A stretch of 64,000 bases of DNA from Saprospiraceae bacterium (GTDB lineage: Bacteria; Bacteroidota; Bacteroidia; Chitinophagales; Saprospiraceae), in the NCBI GenBank assembly GCA_958295895.1, contig CATQHI010000012.1:21435-85434 (forward strand). Reading direction: 5' to 3'. A model generated the notes under the pieces. It searched no databases and was not told the origin of the DNA. It saw nothing but the letters and a program-made list of their open reading frames with translations. Position 1 is the stretch's first letter. Every line of letters starts with the position of its first letter. Shown here in pieces: positions 50,612 to 60,094 of this stretch. The position numbers and the translations under genes were made by a program.

Positions 50612-51549
50612 TCGTCCCCCTGTTCAATGAAGAAGAATCGCTACCGGAGCTCACCGCCTGGATCGACCGCGTGATGCGCGCTAATGACTTCAGCTACGAA
50701 GTGTGGCTAGTCGATGATGGTAGCACGGATAGCAGCTGGGAGGTGGTACAGCAACTAGTCGCACAGAATGACTGCCTTAAGGGCATCAAGTTCCAGCGTA
50801 ACTACGGCAAGAGCCCGGCCCTGAACGTAGGCTTTCAGCACGCCGGTGGGGACGTGATCATCACCATGGATGCCGACTTACAGGACAGCCCCGACGAGAT
50901 CCCCGCCCTCTACCGGATGGTGAAGGAAGACGGCTTCGACGTAGTCTCCGGCTGGAAGAAAAACCGCAAGGATCCAATTGGCAAGACCCTACCCTCTAAG
51001 TTCTTCAACTTCGTGACCCGCAAGGTCAGCGGCATCGAACTCCACGACTTCAACTGCGGACTGAAGAGCTACCGCCGCAACGTCATCAAGTCGATCGAGG
51101 TCTACGGCGACATGCACCGGCACATGCCGCTACTGGCCAAGTGGGCGGGCTTTCGCAACATCGGCGAGAAGGTGGTCGAGCACCGGGCGCGCAAGTACGG
51201 CTACTCCAAGTTTGGTCTTTCCCGCCTGGTGACCGGCTTCCTGGACCTACTCAGTCTGATGTTCGTGGGCAAGTTCGGTAAGCGGCCCATGCACTTATTC
51301 GGTACCCTCGGCACGGTCATGTTCGTCATCGGACTGGTCACGGCCGTTTACATCGGCACCGCCAAGGTGTACGCCCTGGCCAACCACATGCCCAAAACGC
51401 TGGTCACCGATAACCCCTGGTTCTTCATCAGCCTGACTACGATGATCATGGGTACGCTGCTGTTCGTGACCGGCTTCCTGGCCGAGCTCGTGGCCCGCTC
51501 CAACCCCGACCGCAATCACTACCTCGTCGAAACCGTACTCGATGCTTAG
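50596..51549 (+). CDS. Glycosyltransferase family 2 with C-terminal TM helices
   Basis: DISVVVPLFNEEESLPEL, VDDGSTD, MDADLQDSPDEIP. Confidence 0.95.
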   Translation: MDISVVVPLFNEEESLPELTAWIDRVMRANDFSYEVWLVDDGSTDSSWEVVQQLVAQNDCLKGIKFQRNYGKSPALNVGFQHAGGDVIITMDADLQDSPDEIPALYRMVKEDGFDVVSGWKKNRKDPIGKTLPSKFFNFVTRKVSGIELHDFNCGLKSYRRNVIKSIEVYGDMHRHMPLLAKWAGFRNIGEKVVEHRARKYGYSKFGLSRLVTGFLDLLSLMFVGKFGKRPMHLFGTLGTVMFVIGLVTAVYIGTAKVYALANHMPKTLVTDNPWFFISLTTMIMGTLLFVTGFLAELVARSNPDRNHYLVETVLDA

Positions 51550-51985
51550 GGTCTACGATGATGCCTACTTCATGCGGCAGGCCCTGAAGCAGGCCGAGCT
51601 AGCCGCCGCTGCCGGAGAGATCCCCGTGGGTGCCGTGGTGGTAGCCGGCGAGCGCATCATTGCCCGCGGCTACAACGAGACCGAGCGGCTCAACGATGTC
51701 ACGGCCCACGCCGAGATCATCGCCCTGACCGCCGCGGCCAACCACCTGGGCGACAAGTACCTGCGCGACTGCACGCTCTACGTCACCCTGGAGCCCTGCC
51801 CGATGTGCGCCGGTGCGCTGGCCTGGGCCCAGACCAGCCGCATCGTCTACGGGGCAAGCGATGATAAGCGGGGCTTCATGCGCTTCGGGCGTGAGCTGTT
51901 GCACCCGAAGACCGTCCTGGAGTTCGGCGTACTGCACGATGCGTGTGCGGACCTCATGACCGGTTTTTTCCGGCAGCGACGTTAA
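51542..51985 (+). CDS. tadA: tRNA-specific adenosine deaminase
   Basis: VTAHAEIIAL and EPCPMCAGAL zinc motifs. Confidence 0.95.
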   Translation: MLRVYDDAYFMRQALKQAELAAAAGEIPVGAVVVAGERIIARGYNETERLNDVTAHAEIIALTAAANHLGDKYLRDCTLYVTLEPCPMCAGALAWAQTSRIVYGASDDKRGFMRFGRELLHPKTVLEFGVLHDACADLMTGFFRQRR

Positions 51986-52009
51986 AGATCGTTTAAACAC
52001 GACCCGTCC

Positions 52010-52030
52010 TTGCACCGGCGGCCCCGCCCG
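52010..52030 (+). repeat. Dispersed GC-rich core, copy upstream of the 52-kb lipoprotein gene
   Basis: TTGCACCGGCGGCCCCGCCCG. Confidence 0.7.
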
Positions 52031-52064
52031 CTCTTTCTTTGTGGTGTACCAGATGTCCTGCCCG

Positions 52065-52598
52065 ATGTACCGACTGCTTCCCGCCCTCCTGTTTTGTGTG
52101 CTTGCCCTGAGTGCCTGCGGGCCGCGCCTGAGCCCCTTTACGCAGCGGCTGTACGAGGATCAGGGCTGGGGAGAGGAGGAGCTGAGGCGTATTCAATTCT
52201 ACCTGAGTGAGGATGTGGTGCTCCAGCGCGAACTACGTAACGACCGTACGCAGATCACCCGGGGGGCGGTGAAGGTGATTAATGGTCGGGAGGTGGAACA
52301 GATTGTCTTTAAGCGGAATACACCCGGTCTATTCACCTTTCAGCCGAAGACGCAGCGGGTAGCCGTGAGCTTTGAGAACGATACGGACAATTACCTGGTC
52401 TTCGGCCCCAATCCTAAGAATGGCGACCGCTACACCCTACTGGCCAGCGACTGGACCCGCAACTCCGGAAAGGTTACCTACGCCGGGCAGCAGTGGCAAG
52501 TATCGAGCGCGGATGCCTTTGCGAGTCTGCTCATTCCCCTGAAGCGACTGCGGGAGGGCGATACGCGCGGTCGGGTGGTCGGCGGGCGGAAGCTTTAG
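52065..52598 (+). CDS. Putative lipoprotein of unknown function (start 52053 or 52065)
   Basis: MYRLLPALLFCVLALSACGPR lipobox; full ORF. Confidence 0.78.
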   Translation: MYRLLPALLFCVLALSACGPRLSPFTQRLYEDQGWGEEELRRIQFYLSEDVVLQRELRNDRTQITRGAVKVINGREVEQIVFKRNTPGLFTFQPKTQRVAVSFENDTDNYLVFGPNPKNGDRYTLLASDWTRNSGKVTYAGQQWQVSSADAFASLLIPLKRLREGDTRGRVVGGRKL

Positions 52599-53173
52599 CG
52601 CAGGAAGTCACCGGCGAGTCCCTCAGCCTCGGTCAGGGCGGTTTTCAGCTCATCATTGACCAGTACGCGGTCGAAGCGCTCGCGGTAGGTGAGCTCCTCG
52701 CCGGCACGGGCAATACGTACGCGCAGGCTATCGGCGTCCTCGGTGCTGCGGTCGCGTAGTCGCTGAAAGAGTGTTTCCTCATCGGGCGGGGCTACGAAGA
52801 CGGCCAGACTATCCTGGGGATAATGCTGCTTGATATTACTAGCCCCCTTGACCTCAATATCGAAGACGACACACTTATCCTGCGCCCAGATGCGGTGGAC
52901 CTCGCTGTGTAGCGTGCCGTAGTAGCGCCCCGGATACACCTCCTCGTACTCCACGAACTCCCCGGCAGCTACCCGACGGGCAAACTCTTTGGGCGTTAAA
53001 AAGTGGTAGTCGCGTCCATCGACCTCTCCGGGCCGCGGCGGACGGGTGGTAGCCGATACCGAAAAGGCCAACTGCGGAAAGCGGTCCAGCAGGTGGCGCA
53101 CGATAGTGGTCTTGCCGGCCCCGGAGGGCGCGGTGAAAATAAGTAGTTTCCCCTGGGGTACCTCAGGCGACAT
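52595..53173 (-). CDS. gmk: Guanylate kinase
   Basis: [38 protein letters not shown]. Confidence 0.97.
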   Translation of the reverse strand: MSPEVPQGKLLIFTAPSGAGKTTIVRHLLDRFPQLAFSVSATTRPPRPGEVDGRDYHFLTPKEFARRVAAGEFVEYEEVYPGRYYGTLHSEVHRIWAQDKCVVFDIEVKGASNIKQHYPQDSLAVFVAPPDEETLFQRLRDRSTEDADSLRVRIARAGEELTYRERFDRVLVNDELKTALTEAEGLAGDFLR

Positions 53174-54044
53174 TGGCCAGCTGTTCTTTGATCATCTCGA
53201 GCTGCTCCTTCATGTTGACGACCAGTTTCTGCAGGTCGGCAGAGTAGGCTTTAGCGCCGAGGGTATTGATCTCACGACCCATTTCCTGGCTGATAAAGGT
53301 GAGCTTACGGCCCTTGATGCTATCCTCATTATCAAGGACTTGCATAAAGTAATCGCAGTTTTGCTGTAGGCGTACCTGCTCCTCGTTGATGTCCATTTTT
53401 TCGAGGTAGAAGAGTACCTCCTGCTCGTAGCGGTTCTTGTCGACGTTGGTCCGACCGAGGTAGTCGCTCAGGTGGCGGGCCATGCGCTCGCGCACCGCGG
53501 TGATGCGCTGCTCGTCGTACTCCCCCACCCGGCTGAGTAAGTCAGTGATGGCGCGGACGCTGGTGCGAAGATCCTGGCCCAGCACCGAGCCCTCCTGTTG
53601 GCGGTAGTCCTGGAAGCGAGCGAGGCAGTCCTGGGTGACGGCCTGTACCTCCGCCCAGTCCTGCTCCGCTAGCTCCCCGCTACTGGCCTCAATGATGCCG
53701 GGGGTGCGCAGCAGGGCGGGGACTAGTCCGTCCATGGTGCTATCCGGTAGCGAGGTCTTGAGGTTGAAGTAGATATTGGTGCTGAGCTCAGCCAGGAGGG
53801 GTAGGTCGACCCGGAGCTTGGAGGCGCTACTGGCGTCGGTGATCTCTAGGTTCATCTCCACCTTACCGCGGCCGATGGCCTCGAGGACCAGGGTGCGGAG
53901 TTCGAGCTCGTGCTGCTTGAGGTGCTGGTTGCTGCGCAGGCGCAGGTCGGTCAGTTTACTATTGAGGCCGCGCAGCTCTACGGTGTACGTCTTGGCGCCC
54001 TCGCTGCGGGTGGCTCGGCCGTAGCCGGTCATGGAAAGAAGCAT
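53163..54044 (-). CDS. YicC/YloC family endoribonuclease
   Basis: MLLSMTGYGRAT start and LTFISQEMGREINTLGAKAYS end motif. Confidence 0.96.
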   Translation of the reverse strand: MLLSMTGYGRATRSEGAKTYTVELRGLNSKLTDLRLRSNQHLKQHELELRTLVLEAIGRGKVEMNLEITDASSASKLRVDLPLLAELSTNIYFNLKTSLPDSTMDGLVPALLRTPGIIEASSGELAEQDWAEVQAVTQDCLARFQDYRQQEGSVLGQDLRTSVRAITDLLSRVGEYDEQRITAVRERMARHLSDYLGRTNVDKNRYEQEVLFYLEKMDINEEQVRLQQNCDYFMQVLDNEDSIKGRKLTFISQEMGREINTLGAKAYSADLQKLVVNMKEQLEMIKEQLANVA

Positions 54045-54268
54045 GGAGTTGGGGCGTTTGGGGGGGCGAAGGTATAGGTTTACGACTTACAAGTTGAGAT
54101 TAGCTGCGCCGCTGCCTCCGGCGGTTACGCTTTATGGTTGGGAGGACGGCTTACGTGATAACTCATTGATTTTAAAAGAAATAAGGCGCTACGTAAGGGG
54201 AAGTTCCGCAAAAAAGTGGATATTTGCCCCGCTTTTGAGAACCCGTACGCGGACCGAAAAACTATAGC

Positions 54269-54586
54269 ATGAGAAAAGCTGACGTAGTAGCCAATATTGC
54301 CGACAAGACGGGCATCGCCAAGGTCGACGTACTGGTGGCGTTGGAGAGCTTTTTCAAGGAGGTGAAGGGAAGCCTGGCGGAGGGTGAGAACGTCTACATC
54401 CGCGGCTTCGGCTCCTTCGTGGTCAAAAAGCGGGCCAAGAAGATCGGGCGCAACATTCAGGAGAACACCGCCATTGAGATACCGGAGCACTACATTCCCG
54501 CCTTCAAGCCGGCCAAGATTTTCGTCGAGCAGGTCAAGGATAAGGTGTCTAACCTACCCGATGACGACGAAAGTGACCTCGACTGA
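54269..54586 (+). CDS. HU-family DNA-binding protein
   Basis: KADVVANIADKTGIAKVDV, IRGFGSFVVKKRAKKIGRN. Confidence 0.96.
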   Translation: MRKADVVANIADKTGIAKVDVLVALESFFKEVKGSLAEGENVYIRGFGSFVVKKRAKKIGRNIQENTAIEIPEHYIPAFKPAKIFVEQVKDKVSNLPDDDESDLD

Positions 54587-55371
54587 TGCGTAGACCGCAG
54601 TGGATTGCCGCCGGGGTCACCCTACTACTGGTAGCCATCACCTACTGGGGCTGTCCCGTGCGCCCTCCGGAACTTGACGCCGACTTCAACCGGGCACCCA
54701 CCGCGGCTACCGGGCTACAGTCGCTTATACGGGAGGCGCATACTCAGCTTACCCCCGCCCAGCAGGCTACGCTTGCCACGCTGGAGGACCGGCTGGCCTC
54801 GCAGGAAGAGGATAGCGCCCGCGTCGATCTACTGCAGCAGATTGCCGGGGAGTGGTACCAGGCCGATCAGCCCGCCATTTCCGGTGCCTATGCCGCCCAG
54901 ATCGCCGAGATCGAGAACACAGAGGCTGCCTGGGGCATCACGGGTACGACCTTCAGTCTTTGTCTGCGCAAGGAGGGGATCGACGGTAAGACGCGGCAGT
55001 ACTGCGCCGATCAGGCCGAGCAGGCTTACCAGGCTGCGATCAGCCTCAACCCCGGTGAGCCAGAACACCGGATCAACCTGGCGGTCACCTACACCGATAA
55101 CCCGCCCCCGGACAATCCAATGAAGGGTATCCTTATGTTGCGGGAGCTGGAAAAGGACTACCCCGACGAGCCACAGGTCTACGTCACGCTGGCCCAGCTC
55201 GCCATTAAAACAAACCAACTGGACCGTGCCGCCGAGCGGCTACTGCGAGCAGATCAGCTACGGCCCGGCGATCCGGATATCGTGTGTCCACTGGCCAGGG
55301 TGTACGAAAACCTGGGCCGCACCGGGGAGGCCGATATCTACGCCCGCAAGTGCTCCGAACTACTACAGTAA
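54586..55371 (+). CDS. TPR-like protein of unknown function
   Basis: N-terminal hydrophobic segment, C-terminal TPR-like helices (PQVYVTLAQLAIKTNQLDRAAERLLRADQLRPGDPDIVCPLARVYENLGR). Confidence 0.8.
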   Translation: MRRPQWIAAGVTLLLVAITYWGCPVRPPELDADFNRAPTAATGLQSLIREAHTQLTPAQQATLATLEDRLASQEEDSARVDLLQQIAGEWYQADQPAISGAYAAQIAEIENTEAAWGITGTTFSLCLRKEGIDGKTRQYCADQAEQAYQAAISLNPGEPEHRINLAVTYTDNPPPDNPMKGILMLRELEKDYPDEPQVYVTLAQLAIKTNQLDRAAERLLRADQLRPGDPDIVCPLARVYENLGRTGEADIYARKCSELLQ

Positions 55372-55516
55372 TTAACCCACGGGCTTTGCGTACCTTCGCC
55401 GCCCGGATAGCCGCCGCCCCCAACTGCGTGTGGCTACAACTATCTAGGGTACGGGGCGTTTTACTCCCGTACGATAATGTATCATCACCGTATTTCTTTA
55501 CTTTAAACGACCGACT

Positions 55517-55612
55517 ATGCCGTGTGGAAAAAAACGGAAGCGTCATAAGATTGCTACCCACAAGCGGAAGAAGCGCCTGCGCAAGAACCGCCACAAGAAG
55601 AAGAACCGCTAG
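55517..55612 (+). CDS. 31-aa very basic protein, AURKAIP1/COX24-domain (mS38-like) small ribosomal-type protein
   Basis: MPCGKKRKRHKIATHKRKKRLRKNRHKKKNR; below the ORF-track length cut-off; located upstream of the RNase E/G gene. Confidence 0.85.
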   Translation: MPCGKKRKRHKIATHKRKKRLRKNRHKKKNR

Positions 55613-55633
55613 GTAACTAGCAGCACATTCGTG

Positions 55634-55671
55634 CGGCCGGAACCTCCCCCACTTGGGTCAGGTTCCGGCCG
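55634..55671 (+). terminator. Perfect 12-bp hairpin, terminator-like or RNase E/G leader element
   Basis: cggccggaacct (55634-55645) and aggttccggccg (55660-55671), 14-nt loop; no clear T tract. Confidence 0.6.
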
Positions 55672-56029
55672 TGACCGCTGCCGGCCCTACTTCCCCCCCC
55701 GCCTTCGCTTTGCGCGCTACGTGCCGCGAGATTTGCGCACGGCCCCTTTCTGTGATGTAGCCACCGATTACCGATACACTTGCTGCATCCGCCAAGAAAC
55801 TTTCCGCCACCTGCCGGCCCCCTCGGAGAGGGCATCCGTGCGGCGGACAACCCCAGCCGACCAGACGTTGATCTTCCCGTCCCATAATTAGCCCGAACGC
55901 GCCGGTGGCCTTATGGTCGTAGCCGCCCCTCGGTCCCACGCTGTGCCCCTGTGTACCGGATACCCGCCCCTCCTCCGCCGCCTATCTCTGGCCGGGGGAT
56001 TTCGTGTATCCACCTAACTCTGTTGTACA

Positions 56030-57583
56030 GTGGAAAAAGAAATGATCGTCTCCAGTACGGGCAAGGAAGTAGAAGTTGCCCTACTCGAAGACGGAAAGCT
56101 GGTAGAGATTCACCGCCAGCGCTCAACCGACCAATTTACCGTGGGAGATGTCTTCCTCGGGCGGGTCAAACGGGTCACCGCGCCCCTCAATGCGGCCTTC
56201 GTCGATATCGGACATAAGAAGGATGCGTTTCTGCACTATACCGACCTGGGTCCGAAGGTGCGAACGCTCCAGACCTACTCCGACAAGGCGATTAAGGGCA
56301 AGCTCCCCAATTTCACCCTGGACCAGGTCGACTACGAAAAAGAGATCGTCAAGACCGGCAAGATCGACGAGGTGATCTCCAAGAAACAGGTGGTGCTGGC
56401 CCAGGTACTCAAAGAACCCATCAGTACGAAGGGTCCCCGCCTGAGCTGCGAGATCACCATTCCGGGTCGCTACCTGGTCATCACCCCCTTCAGCGAGACG
56501 GTGGCCGTCAGCAAGAAGATTAGTACCAGCGAGGAACGCAAGCGCCTGCAGTTGCTGGTGGAAAGTATCCGTCCGGCAAATTTCGGCGTCATCGTCCGCA
56601 CGGCGGCGGAAGGCAAGGGCGTCGGCGAGCTCCTCGAGGAAATCACCGCGCTGATGGAAAAGTGGAAGACCATCGTAGAAAACGCGAAGGGAGCCACTCC
56701 ACCGGCAAAGCTCCTAAGTGAGGTAGACAAGACCACCGGTCTACTACGGGACCTGCTCACGCCTGACTTCACTAAGGTGGTCGTCGATGATAAGGATCTC
56801 TACGAGACCATCAAGGAGTATGTCCAGGACATCGCTAAAGATCGGCCTAACCTAGTACAGTACCACAAGTCCAGCAAACCCATCTTCGATGCCCACGGCG
56901 TGACCAAACAGATCAAATCCAGCTTCGGCAAGACGGCCACCATGGCCAGCGGGGCCTACATCGTCATCGAGCATACCGAGGCGATGCACACCATCGACGT
57001 CAACAGTGGCAACAAGATGCCCAGCCAGAATCAGGCCGAGGCCGTACTGAAGATCAACCTGGAGGCCGCCGAGGAGGTCGCACGCCAGATGCGTCTGCGT
57101 GACATTGGGGGCATCATCGTCATTGACTTCATTGATATGCGCGACGCCGATCACCGCAAGCAACTCGCCCAGACGATGCGCGCGGCCATGAAGAGCGACC
57201 GGGCGCAGCACACGGTATTGCCACTGAGTAAGTTCGGTCTGATGCAGATCACCCGCCAGCGCGTACGCCCCGAGGTGAAGATTACTACGGCTGAGAAGTG
57301 CCCCACCTGCAACGGCACCGGCAAGATCAACGCCACCATCCTACTGACCGACGAGATCGAGCGCGACCTCAACTTCATTATGGACGCCCGGCCCAAGGCT
57401 AAGCTCAAGCTCAAAGTGCACCCCTATATCTCGGCCTTTCTGAAGCGCGGCCTACCCAGTGCCCAGATGAAGTGGTACATGAAGCACTACCGCTGGCTCG
57501 ATATCCAATCGGACAATGACTTTCCGATCACGACCTTCAAGTTCTTCGACGGTAAGGATGATGAGATCAAGCTGCAGAACTGA
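56030..57583 (+). CDS. rng: Ribonuclease E/G family protein
   Basis: DVFLGRVKRVTAPLNAAFVDIGHKKDAFLH S1-like start; GGIIVIDFIDM; CPTCNGTGKI; GTG start. Confidence 0.95.
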   Translation: MEKEMIVSSTGKEVEVALLEDGKLVEIHRQRSTDQFTVGDVFLGRVKRVTAPLNAAFVDIGHKKDAFLHYTDLGPKVRTLQTYSDKAIKGKLPNFTLDQVDYEKEIVKTGKIDEVISKKQVVLAQVLKEPISTKGPRLSCEITIPGRYLVITPFSETVAVSKKISTSEERKRLQLLVESIRPANFGVIVRTAAEGKGVGELLEEITALMEKWKTIVENAKGATPPAKLLSEVDKTTGLLRDLLTPDFTKVVVDDKDLYETIKEYVQDIAKDRPNLVQYHKSSKPIFDAHGVTKQIKSSFGKTATMASGAYIVIEHTEAMHTIDVNSGNKMPSQNQAEAVLKINLEAAEEVARQMRLRDIGGIIVIDFIDMRDADHRKQLAQTMRAAMKSDRAQHTVLPLSKFGLMQITRQRVRPEVKITTAEKCPTCNGTGKINATILLTDEIERDLNFIMDARPKAKLKLKVHPYISAFLKRGLPSAQMKWYMKHYRWLDIQSDNDFPITTFKFFDGKDDEIKLQN

Positions 57584-57590
57584 TAGGAGA

Positions 57591-58022
57591 CTACCGGAGG
57601 CGATCCGCGCTACGCACCAGTTTCTCGTCTTTGTTGATATAACGGGCAGCCAGGGCGGCAAAGACGATGGTGAGTAGCGGAAGTGCGAGTCCGAACTCGG
57701 GTTCGGCCTGGTCGGCAGCGCGGTCGGTGGACCAGAGCAGTACCCCGTAGGCGGCGTAGGCTACCGTAATCAAGATCGCTACGTTGCAGAGGATTTTTTG
57801 TAGCCGGCGGTTGGTGTACAGAAAAATGGCGGCCAGGACGAGTACGCCGACGGCAGCTACGCCACCGATGAGGATGGGGCTATCGAAAAGCGTAAAGTGA
57901 GCGTCGGCAAAAACGGGGCTATCGGCCACGGCGGCGGGGGTCTCGGCTACGTCGGTGCCGAAAAGGCCGAAGGTGCACAGGGCGGCCAGGGCCAGAAAGA
58001 CGGATTGGATACGCTGGATCAT
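57591..58022 (-). CDS. DUF4293 family membrane protein
   Basis: MIQRIQSVFLALAALC start and four TM helices. Confidence 0.92.
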   Translation of the reverse strand: MIQRIQSVFLALAALCTFGLFGTDVAETPAAVADSPVFADAHFTLFDSPILIGGVAAVGVLVLAAIFLYTNRRLQKILCNVAILITVAYAAYGVLLWSTDRAADQAEPEFGLALPLLTIVFAALAARYINKDEKLVRSADRLR

Positions 58023-58073
58023 CGTAGGGGTCGTTCGGTTGGAGCCGCAAAGGTAGCCGCTTATCTTTACCCC

Positions 58074-60071
58074 ATGCTCCTGCGCGGCGTGGTTTCAGTT
58101 GTTTTCCTCGGTCTGCTCACGGCCTGTATTCCCCCCGGGGAACCTACGCCCGGTCGGACGGTAACCGTGGAACTCAGTGACAGTACGGCCCAGAGCATCC
58201 TCACGCTGCAGAACGAGCGGCGGGCCGAGGCCCTGCTTCCTTACCTCCACCGGGAAGACGAGCGGTACCGTTACCTGGCTGCCCGCGCGTTCGGTAGTTT
58301 TCCTGCCTTAGATGATGCTGTGGTAGACTCGCTGGCCTCGCTGCTGACGGATCCCAGTGAGGCGGTCCGGCTCCAGGCGGCCTATGCCCTCGGGCAGAGT
58401 GGGCGGGAGGAACAGGCGGCCGTACTTATGGGGGCTTTCGATCAATCCGGTAACTACACTACGTCCAACGCGGCTATCCTGGAGGCTGTGGGCAAGGTGG
58501 GTGATGCGGCTACGGTAGCGCTACTGGCCGGCATCACCACCTACGCTGCCCGGGATACTGTCCTCCAGACCGGCCGCATCTACGGACTGCTTTACGGGGC
58601 CTTACGCGGTCTGCACTCGCCCCAAGGCGATGCGGCGGTGGTGGAGCTCGTGCTGGACGCCGCGGTGCCCAATGAGGTGCGCTACCCGGCGGCCCAGTAC
58701 TTACAGCGTATCGCGTTCTCTCCCGACAGTAGTCAGGAACGCCGGTTACGGGCTCTGCTACGAACGACCGCTGACCCACTCATTGCAATGGGAGTGATCC
58801 GGACCCTGGGTCGTAGTGGGCGTCCGGCCTCACGCGTGTCACTGCTCCGCCGTCTGGATGCCCGCCCGGACTGGCGCGAACGGGTGGAGGTGCTGCACGC
58901 ACTGACCGGATTCGAGTACGCCTCGGTGCGTGAATCCGTTGTAGAAGCGCTGCGCGACCCGCACCCCCTGGTAGCTCGCACGGCGGCAGACTATCTCTTG
59001 GAGTACGGCATACCCGCCGACGCCCCCCTATACTTTCAGCTCGCAGCCGACCTGCCGGCTCCAGTAGCTGTCCCCCTCTACCGGGCCGCTAATCGCCACC
59101 TTTCCCCCTTCCTGACCGACTACCGCAGCCGCATCACCAATACACTCCGCGAACGCTACGCTTCGACCACCGAGGTGTACGAGCGCGCCGATCTGCTTCT
59201 GGCCCTGGCGGAGTTTCCCTGGATGTACCGCGTACTGCATACCTACTACCAGGAAGCCGAGCACCCCGTACTGCGCACTGCAGCTGCCGAAGGACTACGG
59301 ACAATTGGGGAGCGCGACGATTTCGATAGCTTCTTCCGCGGCAGTCGGCAGCGGGTACGTGCGGAACTGGCGGATTACTACCGCGAGCTAATTGAGGGGC
59401 GGGAGGAGGGACCGGCCTATCATGCTGCGCTCGCACTCTCGGCGCAGCCCGCGACCTACCGTGCGATCTACGGCGACCTAGCCTGGCTCGACGCTGCGCT
59501 GGACCGTTTTGAATTGCCCCGCCAGTTAGAGACCTACAACGAAGTATTGAGCGCTCGGAATGCCCTGGTAAGTCAGCAACGGCAAGCTACTACTACCAGT
59601 CCGCAGCGTGTACGCTCAGCCGATTGGAGCTTGCTTCAGGCGGACGGCGACCGCCGCATCGTACTGACCACTACTCAGGGCACCATCACCCTACGACTCT
59701 GGCCTACGATTGCGCCGGCTACCGTAAGCAGTTTTCTTACGCTGGTCCGGGAGGGCTACTACAACGGTAAGACATTCCACCGCGTGGTACCCAACTTCGT
59801 AGCTCAGGGCGGGGGGCCGCGGGGAGATGGCTTCGGTAGCGAGGACTTCGTACTCCCCACCGAGACACCCCACCTGCACTGGGACCGCACCGGGCTCCTG
59901 GGTATGGCCAGTGCCGGACGGGATACCGAGGGCGTGCAGTTTTTCATCACCCACCGCCCTACTCCCCACCTGGACGGCAAGTATACCATCTTCGGAGAGG
60001 TGGTGGAGGGGCAGGAAGTGGTCGATCGGCTGGTACCGGGCAGTCAGATCGAGTCCGTACGGCTAGAGTAG
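58074..60071 (+). CDS. HEAT-repeat lipoprotein fused to cyclophilin-type peptidyl-prolyl isomerase
   Basis: Lipobox VVFLGLLTAC; HEAT-like repeats; C-terminal KTFHRVVPNFVAQGGGPRGDGFG...QFFITHRPTPHLDGKYTIFGEV. Confidence 0.92.
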   Translation: MLLRGVVSVVFLGLLTACIPPGEPTPGRTVTVELSDSTAQSILTLQNERRAEALLPYLHREDERYRYLAARAFGSFPALDDAVVDSLASLLTDPSEAVRLQAAYALGQSGREEQAAVLMGAFDQSGNYTTSNAAILEAVGKVGDAATVALLAGITTYAARDTVLQTGRIYGLLYGALRGLHSPQGDAAVVELVLDAAVPNEVRYPAAQYLQRIAFSPDSSQERRLRALLRTTADPLIAMGVIRTLGRSGRPASRVSLLRRLDARPDWRERVEVLHALTGFEYASVRESVVEALRDPHPLVARTAADYLLEYGIPADAPLYFQLAADLPAPVAVPLYRAANRHLSPFLTDYRSRITNTLRERYASTTEVYERADLLLALAEFPWMYRVLHTYYQEAEHPVLRTAAAEGLRTIGERDDFDSFFRGSRQRVRAELADYYRELIEGREEGPAYHAALALSAQPATYRAIYGDLAWLDAALDRFELPRQLETYNEVLSARNALVSQQRQATTTSPQRVRSADWSLLQADGDRRIVLTTTQGTITLRLWPTIAPATVSSFLTLVREGYYNGKTFHRVVPNFVAQGGGPRGDGFGSEDFVLPTETPHLHWDRTGLLGMASAGRDTEGVQFFITHRPTPHLDGKYTIFGEVVEGQEVVDRLVPGSQIESVRLE

Positions 60072-60094
60072 TGTGATGTACTACCTTGCGCCAT

